Counted from the first letter of the stretch, positions 1-12,796 are shown. The stretch: DNA of 64,000 nt from Rhodobacteraceae bacterium CG17_big_fil_post_rev_8_21_14_2_50_63_15 (GCA_002783205.1 PFEY01000060.1:7641-71640); one strand, 5' to 3'. Program-made: numbers and translations. Notes: generated by a model not told the origin, from the sequence alone.

Positions 1-2
1 TC

Positions 3-221
3 GCGGCGGGGATTGCGCCGGATCTGCTGCACCGGGTTACGGCAGTGGCGACCGGCGGTCTTGACGCGCTGCCACACAACGGAGCGGTGATCACGCTCTT
101 GAACATTTGCGGACTGACCCACCGCGACGCCTACAAGGATATCGCCGTGGTCGCGGTGGTCATTCCGGTGATGGCCCTGATCCTGCTGATCGTGGCTGGC
201 AGCATCTTTGGCAGCTTTTGA
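3..221 (+). CDS. C-terminal fragment of a GntP-family-like permease (truncated by window start)
   Basis: Open frame from position 3 to TGA 219-221: ...PHNGAVITLLNICGLTHRDAYKDIAVVAVVIPVMALILLIVAGSIFGSF*; hydrophobic C-terminus resembling GntP-type transporters. Confidence 0.6.
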   Translation, partial: AAGIAPDLLHRVTAVATGGLDALPHNGAVITLLNICGLTHRDAYKDIAVVAVVIPVMALILLIVAGSIFGSF

Positions 222-230
222 TCCACGGGA

Positions 231-2669
<2,439 letters not shown>

Positions 2670-2735
2670 TTATGATTTTATACGAAGTCTGGGGGAAAAT
2701 GTCACGTTATTCCCCCATATTTTGTGATTTCGCGG

Positions 2736-3356
2736 TCAGATGAAGGGGATCACGAGGCCCACCAGAATCAGCAAGAGGCCGGAGGCGAAATTGACCCGCG
2801 CAATGGCCTTGGGGCTCTGCAGAAGGCTCCGCGCGCGGTCGAGGAAGAGGGCAAGGGCCAGATTGCCCAACATCGGGATGATCGCCGAAACGGCCAGAAT
2901 GGCCGCGATGTCCTTCGGTGTCACCCGCGAGAGGTCGAAGAAGCCGGGAAGAAAGCCCATGTAGAAGAGGATCGCCTTGGGGTTCCCGACCACCGCCGCG
3001 ACGCCCACCGAGAATCCGGCCCAGATACCGGGGCGGGTCATGCGGCTGTCGGCTCCGGGCACGTGCGCCGGCGCCCGGATCAGGAACAGGCCCATCACAA
3101 TGAATCCCCCCGCCGCGATCCAGCGCAGCAGTTCCAGCGCATCACCATAGAGTGACAGAACCCAGGCAAGCCCGAGGATCGCGCAAAGCGGCCAGATCAG
3201 ATCGCCCAGCGCCACCCCCACCGCCAAGGGCCACGCCGCCGCCATGCCGCCCGAGAGGGCGCGCGCCGTGAGCGCCACCCAGACCGGCCCCGGCACCGCC
3301 CAGAGGCCCGCCATGGCGGTCGCGTAGAGCAGCAGTTGATGCACCGTTACCGTCAT
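2736..3356 (-). CDS. LysE/RhtB family translocator
   Basis: 206 aa hydrophobic protein with LysE-like features (GLWAVPGPVWVALTARALSGG; GNPKAILFYMGFLPGFFD). Confidence 0.85.
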   Translation of the reverse strand: MTVTVHQLLLYATAMAGLWAVPGPVWVALTARALSGGMAAAWPLAVGVALGDLIWPLCAILGLAWVLSLYGDALELLRWIAAGGFIVMGLFLIRAPAHVPGADSRMTRPGIWAGFSVGVAAVVGNPKAILFYMGFLPGFFDLSRVTPKDIAAILAVSAIIPMLGNLALALFLDRARSLLQSPKAIARVNFASGLLLILVGLVIPFI

Positions 3357-4462
3357 TCACTCCCCCCGGTCACGCGGCTGATCCCGCCGTCTTCGACCAT
3401 CTCGATCCGTTGCGCGCGGGTGCCCAGTTCGGCAAAGAGTTCCGGCCCGGTGCCGGTCATCCAAGCCTGAGCACCCAGCGTGCAGATCTCGTCATAGAGT
3501 GCGGCACGGCGGGTGGCGTCAAGATGGGCCGCCACCTCGTCGAGCAAGAGGATCGGCGGCGCGCCGAAATCGCGGGCCAGCGCGCGGGCATTGGCAAGGA
3601 TGAGGGAGACCAGAAGCGCCTTCTGCTCGCCCGTCGAACACTCCGCCGCAGGCACCCCCTTGGCGGCATACACCCCGTAAAGATCGGCGCGATGTGGACC
3701 CACCAGAGTGCGACCCGCCACGAGATCACGAAACCGGCTCTCTGCCAGCGCCTCGCGCAGATCGTCAACACCCTCGGGCATTTCGCCCTCGGTCTGAACG
3801 AGGTCGAGCTCTGCCACCGGAAAAGCGGTCTCTGTCTGCATCTGTGCCCCCGCCAGAAACGTCAGCGCCCTCTGCCGGTTGGCATGAATCTGCGCCCCCG
3901 CATCAGCCATCTGCCGCTCAAGTGCGAGATACCATTGCCCATCTCGCACCTGATCCTTGAGCAAGCGGTTGCGTTCGCGCATCGCCTTGTCATAGGCCAA
4001 CGCCACGTCGCCATGGGATGGAATGAAGCTCATCGTCATCCGGTCCAGAAAGCGCCGCCGCCCTTCTGCCCCTTCGACCCAGAGCCGATCCATGGCCGGG
4101 ATCAGCCAGAGCACGCGGGCGATATGGCCGAGGGCAAGCTGCGTCGTGGCCTTGTCGTCGATCCGCACCTGCCGAGCGGTTCCGTCCTCGCACCAGATCT
4201 CGACCTCATGCAGCTTGTGTCGCGAGTGGAGCAGGGTTTTCACCTTCCAGCCGATGCTGTCGGGCCGTCGCGCCATATCCTGCGCTGCCGCCCGTCGCAG
4301 GCCACGACCGGGCGAGAGAAGCGACACTGCCTCAATCAGATTGGTCTTGCCCGCGCCATTGGGGCCGTAGATCGCCACAGGCAGCGCATCAAGCGAGAAC
4401 CGCGCCGATTTGTGCGAGCGGAAATGCGAGAGGTTCAGTTCTGACACATAAAGGCCGGGCAC
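3353..4462 (-). CDS. recF: DNA replication and repair protein RecF
   Basis: Walker A GPNGAGKTNLIEAV, LLLDEVAAHLD, next to dnaN and gyrB. Confidence 0.97.
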   Translation of the reverse strand: MPGLYVSELNLSHFRSHKSARFSLDALPVAIYGPNGAGKTNLIEAVSLLSPGRGLRRAAAQDMARRPDSIGWKVKTLLHSRHKLHEVEIWCEDGTARQVRIDDKATTQLALGHIARVLWLIPAMDRLWVEGAEGRRRFLDRMTMSFIPSHGDVALAYDKAMRERNRLLKDQVRDGQWYLALERQMADAGAQIHANRQRALTFLAGAQMQTETAFPVAELDLVQTEGEMPEGVDDLREALAESRFRDLVAGRTLVGPHRADLYGVYAAKGVPAAECSTGEQKALLVSLILANARALARDFGAPPILLLDEVAAHLDATRRAALYDEICTLGAQAWMTGTGPELFAELGTRAQRIEMVEDGGISRVTGGSE

Positions 4463-4515
4463 TCATCGCCCCTTGATCTTGCCAAAAATACTCCCGCCGG
4501 AGGCGCTGACAGACG

Positions 4516-5634
4516 TCAAACCCGCATTGGCATGACGACATAGACAGCCGTCATGTCATTGCCCTCGCGCATCAGGGTCGGATCGCCGGACGAGTTGAAC
4601 AGGAATACCGCGTTTTCGCGGTCCACCTGGCTCGCGATTTCCAGCAGATACTTGGCGTTGAACCCGATTTCAAGCCGTTCGTCACCATAGGCGACAGCCA
4701 GTTCCTCCTCAGCGGCACCGCTGTCCGGGGCATTGACAGAGAGCACCAGCCGGTCCTCGTCAAGTGACAGCTTGACCGCGCGCGATCGCTCGGAACTGAC
4801 GGTTGCCACCCGATCCACGGCCCTCGCGAATTCTGCGGCATCGACCTCCATCCGGCGGGTGTTGCCCTGCGGAATGACGCGGGTATAGTCAGGGAAGGTA
4901 CCGTCGATCACCTTTGACGTCAGGGTAATGTCGGGCGTGGCAAAGCGGATCTTCGTCTCGCTGACGGAGACAGCGATCTTCATCTCGTCATCTTCCAGCA
5001 GCTTGCGCAATTCGGCTACGGTCTTGCGCGGCACAATCACGCCCGGCATTTCGGCTGCGCCCTCGGGCAAGTCGGCGTCAATCCGGGCGAGCCGATGGCC
5101 GTCAGTCGCAACACAACGCAGCACCCGACCACCATCGCCATCCGCGACGTGGAGATAGACGCCATTCAGGTAATACCGTGTCTCCTCGTTGGAAATCGCA
5201 AACTTTGACTTGTCGAAAAGTCGCCGCAATACCGACGCGGGAGCACTGAAATTACTGGCATATTCCGAACTTGCCATCACCGGAAAGTCTTCCTTGGGCA
5301 GGGTCGCCAGATTGAAATGCGACCGCCCCGCCTGCACGACCAGACGCCCTGCCGAGCTATCGTCGGTCAGCGTCACCAACGCACCATCCGGCAGTTTGCG
5401 CACGATCTCGTGCAGCATCACGGCTGACACGGTGACAGCCCCTGCACGCTCTACTTGGGCGGCGGCTTTGTCCACCACCTCGATATCGAGATCCGTGGCG
5501 CGAAACTGCACAGTGTTGCCTTCGGCCTCAATCAGAACATTGGCGAGGATCGGAATGGTGTTTCGCCGCTCGACCACGGACTGTGCCTGCGCCACGGCCT
5601 TGAGCAATGGGCCGCGTTCGATGCTGAGTTTCAT
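4516..5634 (-). CDS. dnaN: DNA polymerase III beta sliding clamp
   Basis: MKLSIERGPLLKAVAQAQSVVERRNTIPILANVLIEA...; C-terminus YVVMPMRV. Start set at MKLS inside the longer ORF. Confidence 0.97.
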   Translation of the reverse strand: MKLSIERGPLLKAVAQAQSVVERRNTIPILANVLIEAEGNTVQFRATDLDIEVVDKAAAQVERAGAVTVSAVMLHEIVRKLPDGALVTLTDDSSAGRLVVQAGRSHFNLATLPKEDFPVMASSEYASNFSAPASVLRRLFDKSKFAISNEETRYYLNGVYLHVADGDGGRVLRCVATDGHRLARIDADLPEGAAEMPGVIVPRKTVAELRKLLEDDEMKIAVSVSETKIRFATPDITLTSKVIDGTFPDYTRVIPQGNTRRMEVDAAEFARAVDRVATVSSERSRAVKLSLDEDRLVLSVNAPDSGAAEEELAVAYGDERLEIGFNAKYLLEIASQVDRENAVFLFNSSGDPTLMREGNDMTAVYVVMPMRV

Positions 5635-5920
5635 TCCCTCGCTCCTGTCAGGTGCCGGATTCACGCCGGGAGGGGCACGGTAGCAATTTCCCCCTGCCGC
5701 TCAAGTCTTTTGTAGTGTTTTCGGCTGTAATTCCGACAGCGTCAAGAGCGGGAGGGATTGTTCCCAAGGGGATTCGTGGAAACCTGTCAAAGCGTTGCCG
5801 ATCCACCACCAGGTGCAAGATCGTGGTTGCCGACGAACTTGGAGCGCTTGCTCCGAAAGAGCACTTACGATGGATTGCACTGCACCGGGCGCAGCGGGAC
5901 ATCAGCAACCCTGACGTGAT

Positions 5921-7213
5921 TCAGACCAGGGTTTCCATGGCCTGCTGTTCGCCCACGCCGAAGACCCGCTTGTAACGCGCGATCTCGGCTTCTGGACCGA
6001 TCGCCTTGCGCGGATTATCGGAGAGTTTGACCGTGGGTCGGCCGTTGGCGGCGACCGCCTTGCAGACAAGAGAGAACGGTGCCAGCGCGTCGTCCGGTGT
6101 CAGACCCCGAAAATCGTTCGTCAGCAGCGTGCCCCAACCAAAGGAAGTGCGGACCCGACCAAAAAAGCGGGCATGCAGCGCAAGGATTCGGTCCACGTCG
6201 AGGCCATCGGAAAAGATCACCATCTTCTTTCGGGGGTCTTCGCCGCGCGATTGCCACCAACGGATCGCGATCTCTGCCCCTTCCTCGGGCAAACCGGAGT
6301 CGATGCGGATCCCGGTCCAGCCGGCCAGCCAGTCGGGTGCGTTTTCGAGAAAGCCACGTGTGCCATAGGTATCGGGCAGGATAATACGCAGATTGCCATC
6401 ATGTTCCTCATGCCAGTCGGCAAGCACCTTGTAGGGCGCGCGAGCAAGATCCTCGTCATTCTCCGCCAAGGCGGCATAGACCATCGGCAATTCATGCGCG
6501 TTGGTGCCGATGGCTTCGAGATCGCGATTCTTGGCGATGAGGCAGTTCGATGTGCCGACAAAGCGTTCGCCCAGACCTTCGCGCATGGCCTGCACGCACC
6601 AGTCCTGCCAGAGAAAGGAATGCCGGCGGCGGGTGCCGAAGTCGGCAATGCGCAGCCCGTCCACGGGGCGCAGACGCTTGACCTTTTCCCAGAGTTTGGT
6701 CATGGCACGCGCATAAAGCACCTGAAGTTCGAACTTCTTCATGGTGCTCAGCACGGCGCGGGCGCGTAACTCCATCAGCACCGCCAGCGCGGGGATTTCC
6801 CAAAGCATGACCTCGGGCCATTTGCCCTCGAAGGTCAGTTCGTATTGTCCGTTATGTGTCTCGAGGTGATAGGGCGGCAGGCGCAGCCCCTCGAACCATT
6901 CCATGAACTCCGGTGTGAACATCTGACGCTTGCCATAAAAGGTATTGCCGCGCAGCCACGTGCTTTCGCCGCGACTGAGGGACAGAGTGCGGATATGGTC
7001 GAGCTGTTCGCGCAATTCGCCCTCGTCGATCAGGTCGGCGATGCGGATCGACGTGCTCCGGTTGATCAGCGAGAAGGTAACGGTCGTGCCGGGGTGATTG
7101 CGAAAAACCGACTGACACATCAGCAACTTGTAGAAATCCGTGTCGATCAGCGAACGGACGATCGGATCCATCTTCCAGCGGTGATTGTAGACGCGCGTTG
7201 CGATATCGACCAT
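5921..7213 (-). CDS. pncB: Nicotinate phosphoribosyltransferase
   Basis: 430 aa; [56 protein letters not shown] motifs. Confidence 0.95.
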   Translation of the reverse strand: MVDIATRVYNHRWKMDPIVRSLIDTDFYKLLMCQSVFRNHPGTTVTFSLINRSTSIRIADLIDEGELREQLDHIRTLSLSRGESTWLRGNTFYGKRQMFTPEFMEWFEGLRLPPYHLETHNGQYELTFEGKWPEVMLWEIPALAVLMELRARAVLSTMKKFELQVLYARAMTKLWEKVKRLRPVDGLRIADFGTRRRHSFLWQDWCVQAMREGLGERFVGTSNCLIAKNRDLEAIGTNAHELPMVYAALAENDEDLARAPYKVLADWHEEHDGNLRIILPDTYGTRGFLENAPDWLAGWTGIRIDSGLPEEGAEIAIRWWQSRGEDPRKKMVIFSDGLDVDRILALHARFFGRVRTSFGWGTLLTNDFRGLTPDDALAPFSLVCKAVAANGRPTVKLSDNPRKAIGPEAEIARYKRVFGVGEQQAMETLV

Positions 7214-7281
7214 GGCATGGGCTCCGGCGAGGATGATGCGGGGGTTAAAGCAAAGCCGCGGGAAGCGCGCAAGCGAAACGC

Positions 7282-8160
7282 TCAGGCAGGATGGGCAAGC
7301 GCCGCGACAAGGCGGGACCAGTCCGGTGCCCAGCTGTCATCGGCCCGCTCGGAGAGTCGGATCATCCAGAGATCCATATCGAGGGCGGGCAGGGTGGATT
7401 CGAGACTGATCAATCGTGACACTTCCAGATCTGCGCGAACCATGGCGGCGGGTAGCCAGGCCACGCCGATGCCTCGACGGGCATATTCATGCGCCGCAAG
7501 GGTCAGCGCGGTTTCGGCGCGGCGACGCAGTTGACGGGAGGGCAGAACCCGAGGCAGGATCGCACGGGCCATGACCTGACCGAGAAAGACGTCGCCCGGG
7601 TAGCCGATATAGGGCAAATCGTCCTGCTGCGCAAAGCGTGGGGTCGCGACGGGGATCAACCGCTCCTGACCCAAGGACGCGCGATCAAAGGCGCGGCTGA
7701 GGCTGAGCGGCGCAAAATCTGGCGCGGCATAGACGAGGGCGAGATCCGCCTCACCGGACAGCAGGCGCAACAGGCACTCATCACGATTGTCCGACCGCAC
7801 GCGGACAGCCCGCCCCCCTTGGGCCGTGAGGATGCTCACGATGGCAGGCGAATGGGTGGTGGTTATGGCATGCTGGCACGCCAAAGTCAGGCCGCGTGCG
7901 CTGGTGGTCTCGGTGAGGGTGTCACGCAGATGCCGCAATTGCGTGGCGAGGGTGCGGATCTCGGTCAGATGCGCCTCGATATCGGGCAGGAGCGTGATCG
8001 GCTTGTGGCGGCGGTCAAAGAGTGGCGCGCCAAGCGCGTCTTCGATGGCGCGCAACCGACGGGTAAAGGCCGATTGGCTGACATGACGCGCCTCAGCGGC
8101 GCGTGCCAGCGATCCGCTATCGGAAACGGCAAGGATATCATCCAGCCAATCAAGACGCAT
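7282..8160 (-). CDS. LysR-family transcriptional regulator
   Basis: N-terminal [53 protein letters not shown]; divergent from the cuyA-like gene. Confidence 0.93.
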   Translation of the reverse strand: MRLDWLDDILAVSDSGSLARAAEARHVSQSAFTRRLRAIEDALGAPLFDRRHKPITLLPDIEAHLTEIRTLATQLRHLRDTLTETTSARGLTLACQHAITTTHSPAIVSILTAQGGRAVRVRSDNRDECLLRLLSGEADLALVYAAPDFAPLSLSRAFDRASLGQERLIPVATPRFAQQDDLPYIGYPGDVFLGQVMARAILPRVLPSRQLRRRAETALTLAAHEYARRGIGVAWLPAAMVRADLEVSRLISLESTLPALDMDLWMIRLSERADDSWAPDWSRLVAALAHPA

Positions 8161-8257
8161 GTTGCGTTCCTTGCATAATAGTAAACGAGATTAGCATTAG
8201 ACTGGCCCATTGTCGCCCCTTATCCTGCGCGTATCGCATGTTAATGGAGGATCCCCC

Positions 8258-9274
8258 ATGCATCTGGCCCGCTATCCCCGTCACTTTCTGGCGCATCTGC
8301 CGACCCCACTGGAACGTCTGGATCGTCTGACCAAGGAGTTGAACGGCCCCGAGATCTGGATCAAGCGCGATGACTGCACGGGCCTCAGCACCGGCGGCAA
8401 CAAGACCCGCAAGCTGGAATTCCTGATGGCCGAGGCGGAATTGCAGGGCGCCGACCTGGTGATGACGCAGGGCGCGACGCAATCCAACCACGCCCGACAA
8501 ACCGCCGCTTTTGCCGCCAAGATGGGGATGGCCTGTCATCTGCTGCTGGAGGATAGAACAGGGTCTAACAACGCCAATTACAACAATAACGGCAACGTCC
8601 TGCTGGATCACATGCATGGGGCGACGACCGAAAAGCGCCCCGGTGGCGGCGACATGAATGCCGAGATGGAGAAGGTTGCAGACAAATTCCGCGCCGAGGG
8701 CCGCACTGTCTACACCATCCCCGGCGGCGGATCGAACCCCACGGGTGCGCTCGGCTATGTCAACTGTGCCTTTGAGATGCTGGGGCAGTTCAATGACCGT
8801 GGTCTCAAGGTGGATCACATCGTTCACGCAACCGGCAGCGCCGGCACGCAGGCGGGGCTGATCACCGGCCTCAAGGCGATGAATGCGCAAATCCCGCTCT
8901 TGGGAATCGGGGTGCGTGCGCCCAAGCCCAAGCAGGAGGAGAATGTCTATAATCTCGCCTGTGCCACGGCTGAAAAACTGGGCTGTGCCGGAGTGGTGCG
9001 CCGCGAGGATGTTGTGGCCAATACCGATTACGTGGGCGAAGGCTATGGCATTCCGACACCGGGCGGCATCGAGGCCATCAGGATGTTTGCCGAACTGGAG
9101 GCCATCCTGCTTGACCCGGTCTATTCCGCCAAGGGCGCCGCAGGGCTGATCGACCTCATTCGCAAGGGCCATTTCAAGAAGGGTGAACGGATTGTTTTCG
9201 TGCATACCGGCGGATCGGTTGCGCTCTTTGGATATGATGCAGCGTTCGATTTTTCGGGCCGCTGGACGGCCTGA
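8258..9274 (+). CDS. cuyA: PLP-dependent L-cysteate sulfo-lyase / D-cysteine desulfhydrase family protein (CuyA-like)
   Basis: [56 protein letters not shown]...; ACC deaminase/D-cysteine desulfhydrase fold; N-terminus resembles CuyA as recalled from roseobacters. Confidence 0.72.
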   Translation: MHLARYPRHFLAHLPTPLERLDRLTKELNGPEIWIKRDDCTGLSTGGNKTRKLEFLMAEAELQGADLVMTQGATQSNHARQTAAFAAKMGMACHLLLEDRTGSNNANYNNNGNVLLDHMHGATTEKRPGGGDMNAEMEKVADKFRAEGRTVYTIPGGGSNPTGALGYVNCAFEMLGQFNDRGLKVDHIVHATGSAGTQAGLITGLKAMNAQIPLLGIGVRAPKPKQEENVYNLACATAEKLGCAGVVRREDVVANTDYVGEGYGIPTPGGIEAIRMFAELEAILLDPVYSAKGAAGLIDLIRKGHFKKGERIVFVHTGGSVALFGYDAAFDFSGRWTA

Positions 9275-9302
9275 TTAATTGCTGCCCCAACGCTGCATGG
9301 CG

Positions 9303-9326
9303 AACCCCGCGTTGATGCGGGGTTTT
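9303..9326 (+). terminator. Rho-independent terminator downstream of the cuyA-like gene
   Basis: aaccccgc-gttgat-gcggggtt followed by tt; 8-bp perfect stem. Confidence 0.7.
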
Positions 9327-9388
9327 CCATGTCCACCATATCCGCTAAAGCGCTGGAGAACCCGAGATTTGCAAGCGGATGAGCGCGC

Positions 9389-11785
9389 ATGAAATTTACA
9401 TTGTCCTGGCTCAAAGAGCATCTGGAGACCGATGCGTCGGTGACGGAAATCACAGAGGCCCTGACCGATATGGGGCTGGAGGTCGAGAACGTTTTCGATC
9501 CTGCCGAACGGCTCAGGGCGTTTACCATCGGCAAGATTCTCAAGGCTGAACAACACCCCGACGCGGACCGGCTGCGAGTCTGTCAGGTGGCAACCGCAGA
9601 AGGCGACACACAGATCGTCTGCGGCGCGCCCAATGCACGTGAGGGGATCACGGTCGTGATTGCCAAGCCCGGTGTCTATGTGCCCGGCATCGACACCACC
9701 ATCGGTGTCGGCAAGATCCGCGGTGTCGAGAGCCATGGCATGATGTGCTCGGAACGCGAGATGGAACTCAGCGAGGAGCATGACGGCATTATTGAGTTGC
9801 CAAGCGGGGAGATTGGCCAAGGCTTCGCGGATTGGCTGGCGATCCATCATCCCGCCAAGGTGGACCCGGTGATCGAGATCGCAATTACCCCGAACCGTCC
9901 GGACGCATTGGGGGTGCGCGGAATCGCACTTGATCTGGCCGCCCGCGGTCTGGGCACGATGAAACCCGCGAATACTGTTGATATCGAAGGACAATTCACC
10001 TGCCCGATCAGCGTCACGATCGACGAGGACACGGCAACGGGGGGCTGCGAGGTCTTTGCCGGTCGGCTCATTCGTGGCGTGATCAACGGGCCCTCGCCAG
10101 ACTGGCTTCAGGCACGGCTTCGGGCCATTGGCCTGCGCCCGATCTCGACGCTGGTCGATATCACGAATTTCTTTACCTATGACCGCAACCGACCGCTGCA
10201 CGTCTTTGACGCCGACAAAGTGACGGGTGATCTTCGGGTGCACCGGACGTTGGGCGGCGAACGGCTCATCGGGCTGGATGACAAGGAATACAGCTTCGAG
10301 CCGGGCCATGTCGTCATCTCTGACGACAATGGTATCGAGAGTATAGCCGGGATCATGGGGGGGCTTGCCACCGGTTGCACCCCCGAGACGGTCAACGTGT
10401 TTCTCGAGGCGGCAATCTGGGATCATATCCAGATCGCCACCACAGGGCGCGCGCTCCGGATCAATTCCGACGCGCGTTATCGCAATGAGCGGGGCATTGA
10501 TCCGGCGTTCAACATGGCGGCACTGGATCTGGCGACCCAGATGATCCTGGATCTCTGCGGCGGGGTGCCGTCGAACCGGGTGGTCGCTGGCAAGGTGCCC
10601 GATGTCAGCCGTGCCTATCGGCTCGATCCGTTGCGGGTGCAATCGCTGGTGGGAATGGATATTCCAGAGAGCCAGCAGCGTCAGACACTCACGGCTCTCG
10701 GCTTCAAGCTGGAGGGCAACATCGCGCATGTTCCAAGTTGGCGACCGGACATTCTGGGTGAGGCTGATCTGGTGGAGGAGGTGGCACGGGTGGCGTCGCT
10801 GACGAAACTCGAAGGGCGCCCGATGGCGCGGATGCGGGTTGGCGTTCCCAAGCCGATCCTGTCGCCGATGCAGAAGCGCGAGCAGATCGCGCGGCGGATG
10901 ACGGCGGGGCTTGGTTATAATGAATGCGTCACCTACAGCTTTGTCGACCAGGCGGCCGCCGCGTTGTTTGGTGGTGGAGAGGCCACGATGCTGGCCAATC
11001 CGATCAGTTCCGACATGAGCCATATGCGCCCGGATCTCTTGCCAGGGCTCTTGCAGGCAGCGGCGCGCAATCAGGCGCGGGGCATCACGGACCTCGCAGT
11101 TTTCGAGGTCGGGCATGTGTTCTTTGGTGGTGAGCCGGGAGAACAATGCGTGCAAATCAGTGGCTTGCTTGTTGGGCGGACCGGACCAAAGGATGTTCAG
11201 GGCATGGCGCGGGGCGTGGATATCTTTGACGCCAAGGCCGATGCAGAGGCCATACTCGCCGCCATCGGTGCGCCCGCCAAGGTGCAGATCCTGCGCGACG
11301 GGCCGACGTGGTTCCATCCCGGACGACATGGGCGGATCTGTCTCGGGCCCAAGAAGGTGCTGGGGGTGTTTGGCGAGCTGCATCCGCGCATCTTGCAGGC
11401 GCTCGATGTCCGGGGGCCGGCCGTGGCCTTTAGTCTCTATCCTCAGGAAATCCCGCTACCGCGCAAGAGCTCGGCCAACAGAGGTGCCTTGAATATCAGT
11501 GACTTGCAGGCGGTCGAGCGCGATTTTGCCTTTATCGTGGCGCGCCATGTCGAGGCGGCGAACCTTGTCGCTGCCGCACAAGGGGCCGACAAGACGCTGA
11601 TCGAGGACGTCCGGGTCTTTGACGAGTTCGTCGGCGGCACTCTGGGCGAGGGCCTGAAATCGCTGGCGATCACGGTGCGGCTGCAACCGCGTGACAAGAC
11701 CTTGACCGAGACCGAGATCGAGGCGGTCTCGGCGCGCATCATCGAGAAGGTCTCGGCGGCGACCGGCGGCACCCTGCGCGGCTGA
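9389..11785 (+). CDS. pheT: Phenylalanine--tRNA ligase beta subunit
   Basis: 798 aa; MKFTLSWLKEHLETDASVTEITEALTDMGLEVE, tRNA-binding domain, C-terminal anticodon-binding domain. Confidence 0.97.
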   Translation: MKFTLSWLKEHLETDASVTEITEALTDMGLEVENVFDPAERLRAFTIGKILKAEQHPDADRLRVCQVATAEGDTQIVCGAPNAREGITVVIAKPGVYVPGIDTTIGVGKIRGVESHGMMCSEREMELSEEHDGIIELPSGEIGQGFADWLAIHHPAKVDPVIEIAITPNRPDALGVRGIALDLAARGLGTMKPANTVDIEGQFTCPISVTIDEDTATGGCEVFAGRLIRGVINGPSPDWLQARLRAIGLRPISTLVDITNFFTYDRNRPLHVFDADKVTGDLRVHRTLGGERLIGLDDKEYSFEPGHVVISDDNGIESIAGIMGGLATGCTPETVNVFLEAAIWDHIQIATTGRALRINSDARYRNERGIDPAFNMAALDLATQMILDLCGGVPSNRVVAGKVPDVSRAYRLDPLRVQSLVGMDIPESQQRQTLTALGFKLEGNIAHVPSWRPDILGEADLVEEVARVASLTKLEGRPMARMRVGVPKPILSPMQKREQIARRMTAGLGYNECVTYSFVDQAAAALFGGGEATMLANPISSDMSHMRPDLLPGLLQAAARNQARGITDLAVFEVGHVFFGGEPGEQCVQISGLLVGRTGPKDVQGMARGVDIFDAKADAEAILAAIGAPAKVQILRDGPTWFHPGRHGRICLGPKKVLGVFGELHPRILQALDVRGPAVAFSLYPQEIPLPRKSSANRGALNISDLQAVERDFAFIVARHVEAANLVAAAQGADKTLIEDVRVFDEFVGGTLGEGLKSLAITVRLQPRDKTLTETEIEAVSARIIEKVSAATGGTLRG

Positions 11786-11928
11786 GCGCGTACAGGATGT
11801 GCAGGGCGGACGCGGGTTCTGTACGCAAGGCTAAGGCGCACCGGCCGCACACCCGCGCGGGGCGTCAAGGCGGCGTTAACCCGGATGCGACAGGGTGAGG
11901 TCAGCCCCAAAGCCCCGGAGACCGCCCG

Positions 11929-12168
11929 ATGATCCAGAGCGTCAACAGCCGCGAGATCCGCTCCAACTTTCGCGCCTATCTCGATCACGTGCTGACCACC
12001 GGCGACCGGGTGCTGATCTATCGCCACGGCAAGGAGGTGGCGGCCCTGGTCTGCCGCGAGGATCTGAACGCCCTCGAAGCGGCGACAGGCCGCAACGAAC
12101 GGCTGATGGAACACCGCCACCGCGAGGCGATGGAACGGATCAGGGTGATGAAGGGGGAGATGCGGTGA
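11929..12168 (+). CDS. Phd/YefM-family antitoxin-like protein
   Basis: 79 aa; MIQSVNSREIRSNFRAYLDHVLTTGDRVLIYRHGKEVAALVCREDLNALE, typical Phd_YefM DNA-binding N-terminus; no toxin ORF directly downstream. Confidence 0.8.
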   Translation: MIQSVNSREIRSNFRAYLDHVLTTGDRVLIYRHGKEVAALVCREDLNALEAATGRNERLMEHRHREAMERIRVMKGEMR

Positions 12169-12222
12169 GGGGGGGTGCTTTGCAGTCTGCATCAACTTTA
12201 GCGGTGCGGAGGAACTGAGCGA

Positions 12223-12242
12223 CTACCGGCTGGCGCCGGTAG
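12223..12242. repeat. Perfect 8-bp-stem hairpin (ctaccggc-tggc-gccggtag)
   Basis: Read directly; lies between the Phd-like ORF and the 3' end of the DUF4411 gene. Confidence 0.6.
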
Positions 12243-12325
12243 GATCGGCGATGTGCTGTTCAAGGTACTAAACTGTCGATGCGAGTACGCAAATTGCTGC
12301 TATGCTGAAACGTCCGTTACCGTAG

Positions 12326-12796
12326 CTAAAAGCTCCAATCTTCGCGCTCCATGAAGCCTTCAAGCGAAACGCAGTCAATCTTGAAGTGTTCGCAAATATT
12401 CGGGATTTTCGCACCGTTCTTCGGCTTTCCTTCGATTGTGACAACTGTGGCTTCAAGAACAGCAGCCCGAGCAATCACGAAAGGATCGGCGTTTTTTCCA
12501 CCCTTGAGCAGTTTCTTCTGCTCGATGACCTGCTGGAAGTGTCGCACCGCAAAAATCTTTGACACGAACGCGCCTTCCTCTGCAGCCGGTGATGGAAAGA
12601 GAGGTTTCTGGCCCTTGGCCCAATCCCGGAGTGTCGCTACGGGGCCATCCTCTATCTCCCGAGCAACTTCGCGCGTCGCGGTAATAGAACCGGCTTGGAC
12701 CAAGCTGTCGAACTGACCCCAGAGCGTGGGGAACCTTCCCCGGTAATAATTCCGAAAAAGTTGAGAAAAGGCACTGGTGTCAAAAATGTAGCTCAA
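12326..12796 (-). CDS. DUF4411 / PIN-like domain protein (putative toxin)
   Basis: TTG start at 12796 overlaps the upstream TGA (TTGA). Protein (M)SYIFDTSAFSQLFRNYY...AREIEDG...GKNADPFVIARAAV...VVTIEGKPKN; PIN-like acidic residues DTS/REIE/NADPFVIA. Confidence 0.8.
   Translation of the reverse strand: MSYIFDTSAFSQLFRNYYRGRFPTLWGQFDSLVQAGSITATREVAREIEDGPVATLRDWAKGQKPLFPSPAAEEGAFVSKIFAVRHFQQVIEQKKLLKGGKNADPFVIARAAVLEATVVTIEGKPKNGAKIPNICEHFKIDCVSLEGFMEREDWSF

Noticed and set aside
4463-4515. Intergenic ccaaaaatactcccgccggagg between recF and dnaN as a possible repeat element
   Set aside because: Only one copy seen in this window and a weak stem; insufficient to call a repeat or terminator.
5648-5908. 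86-aa minus-strand ORF between dnaN and pncB, considered as a dnaA remnant
   Set aside because: Translation has no resemblance to DnaA; overlaps the dnaN start and looks like random coding in a leader region.
8150-9205. 351-aa minus-strand ORF opposite the cuyA-like gene
   Set aside because: Antisense shadow ORF; sense gene has clear PLP-enzyme motifs.
9275-11383. 702-aa minus-strand ORF opposite pheT
   Set aside because: Long antisense frame typical of high-GC genomes; composition rich in R/H/P/D with no domain, while pheT on the other strand is unambiguous.
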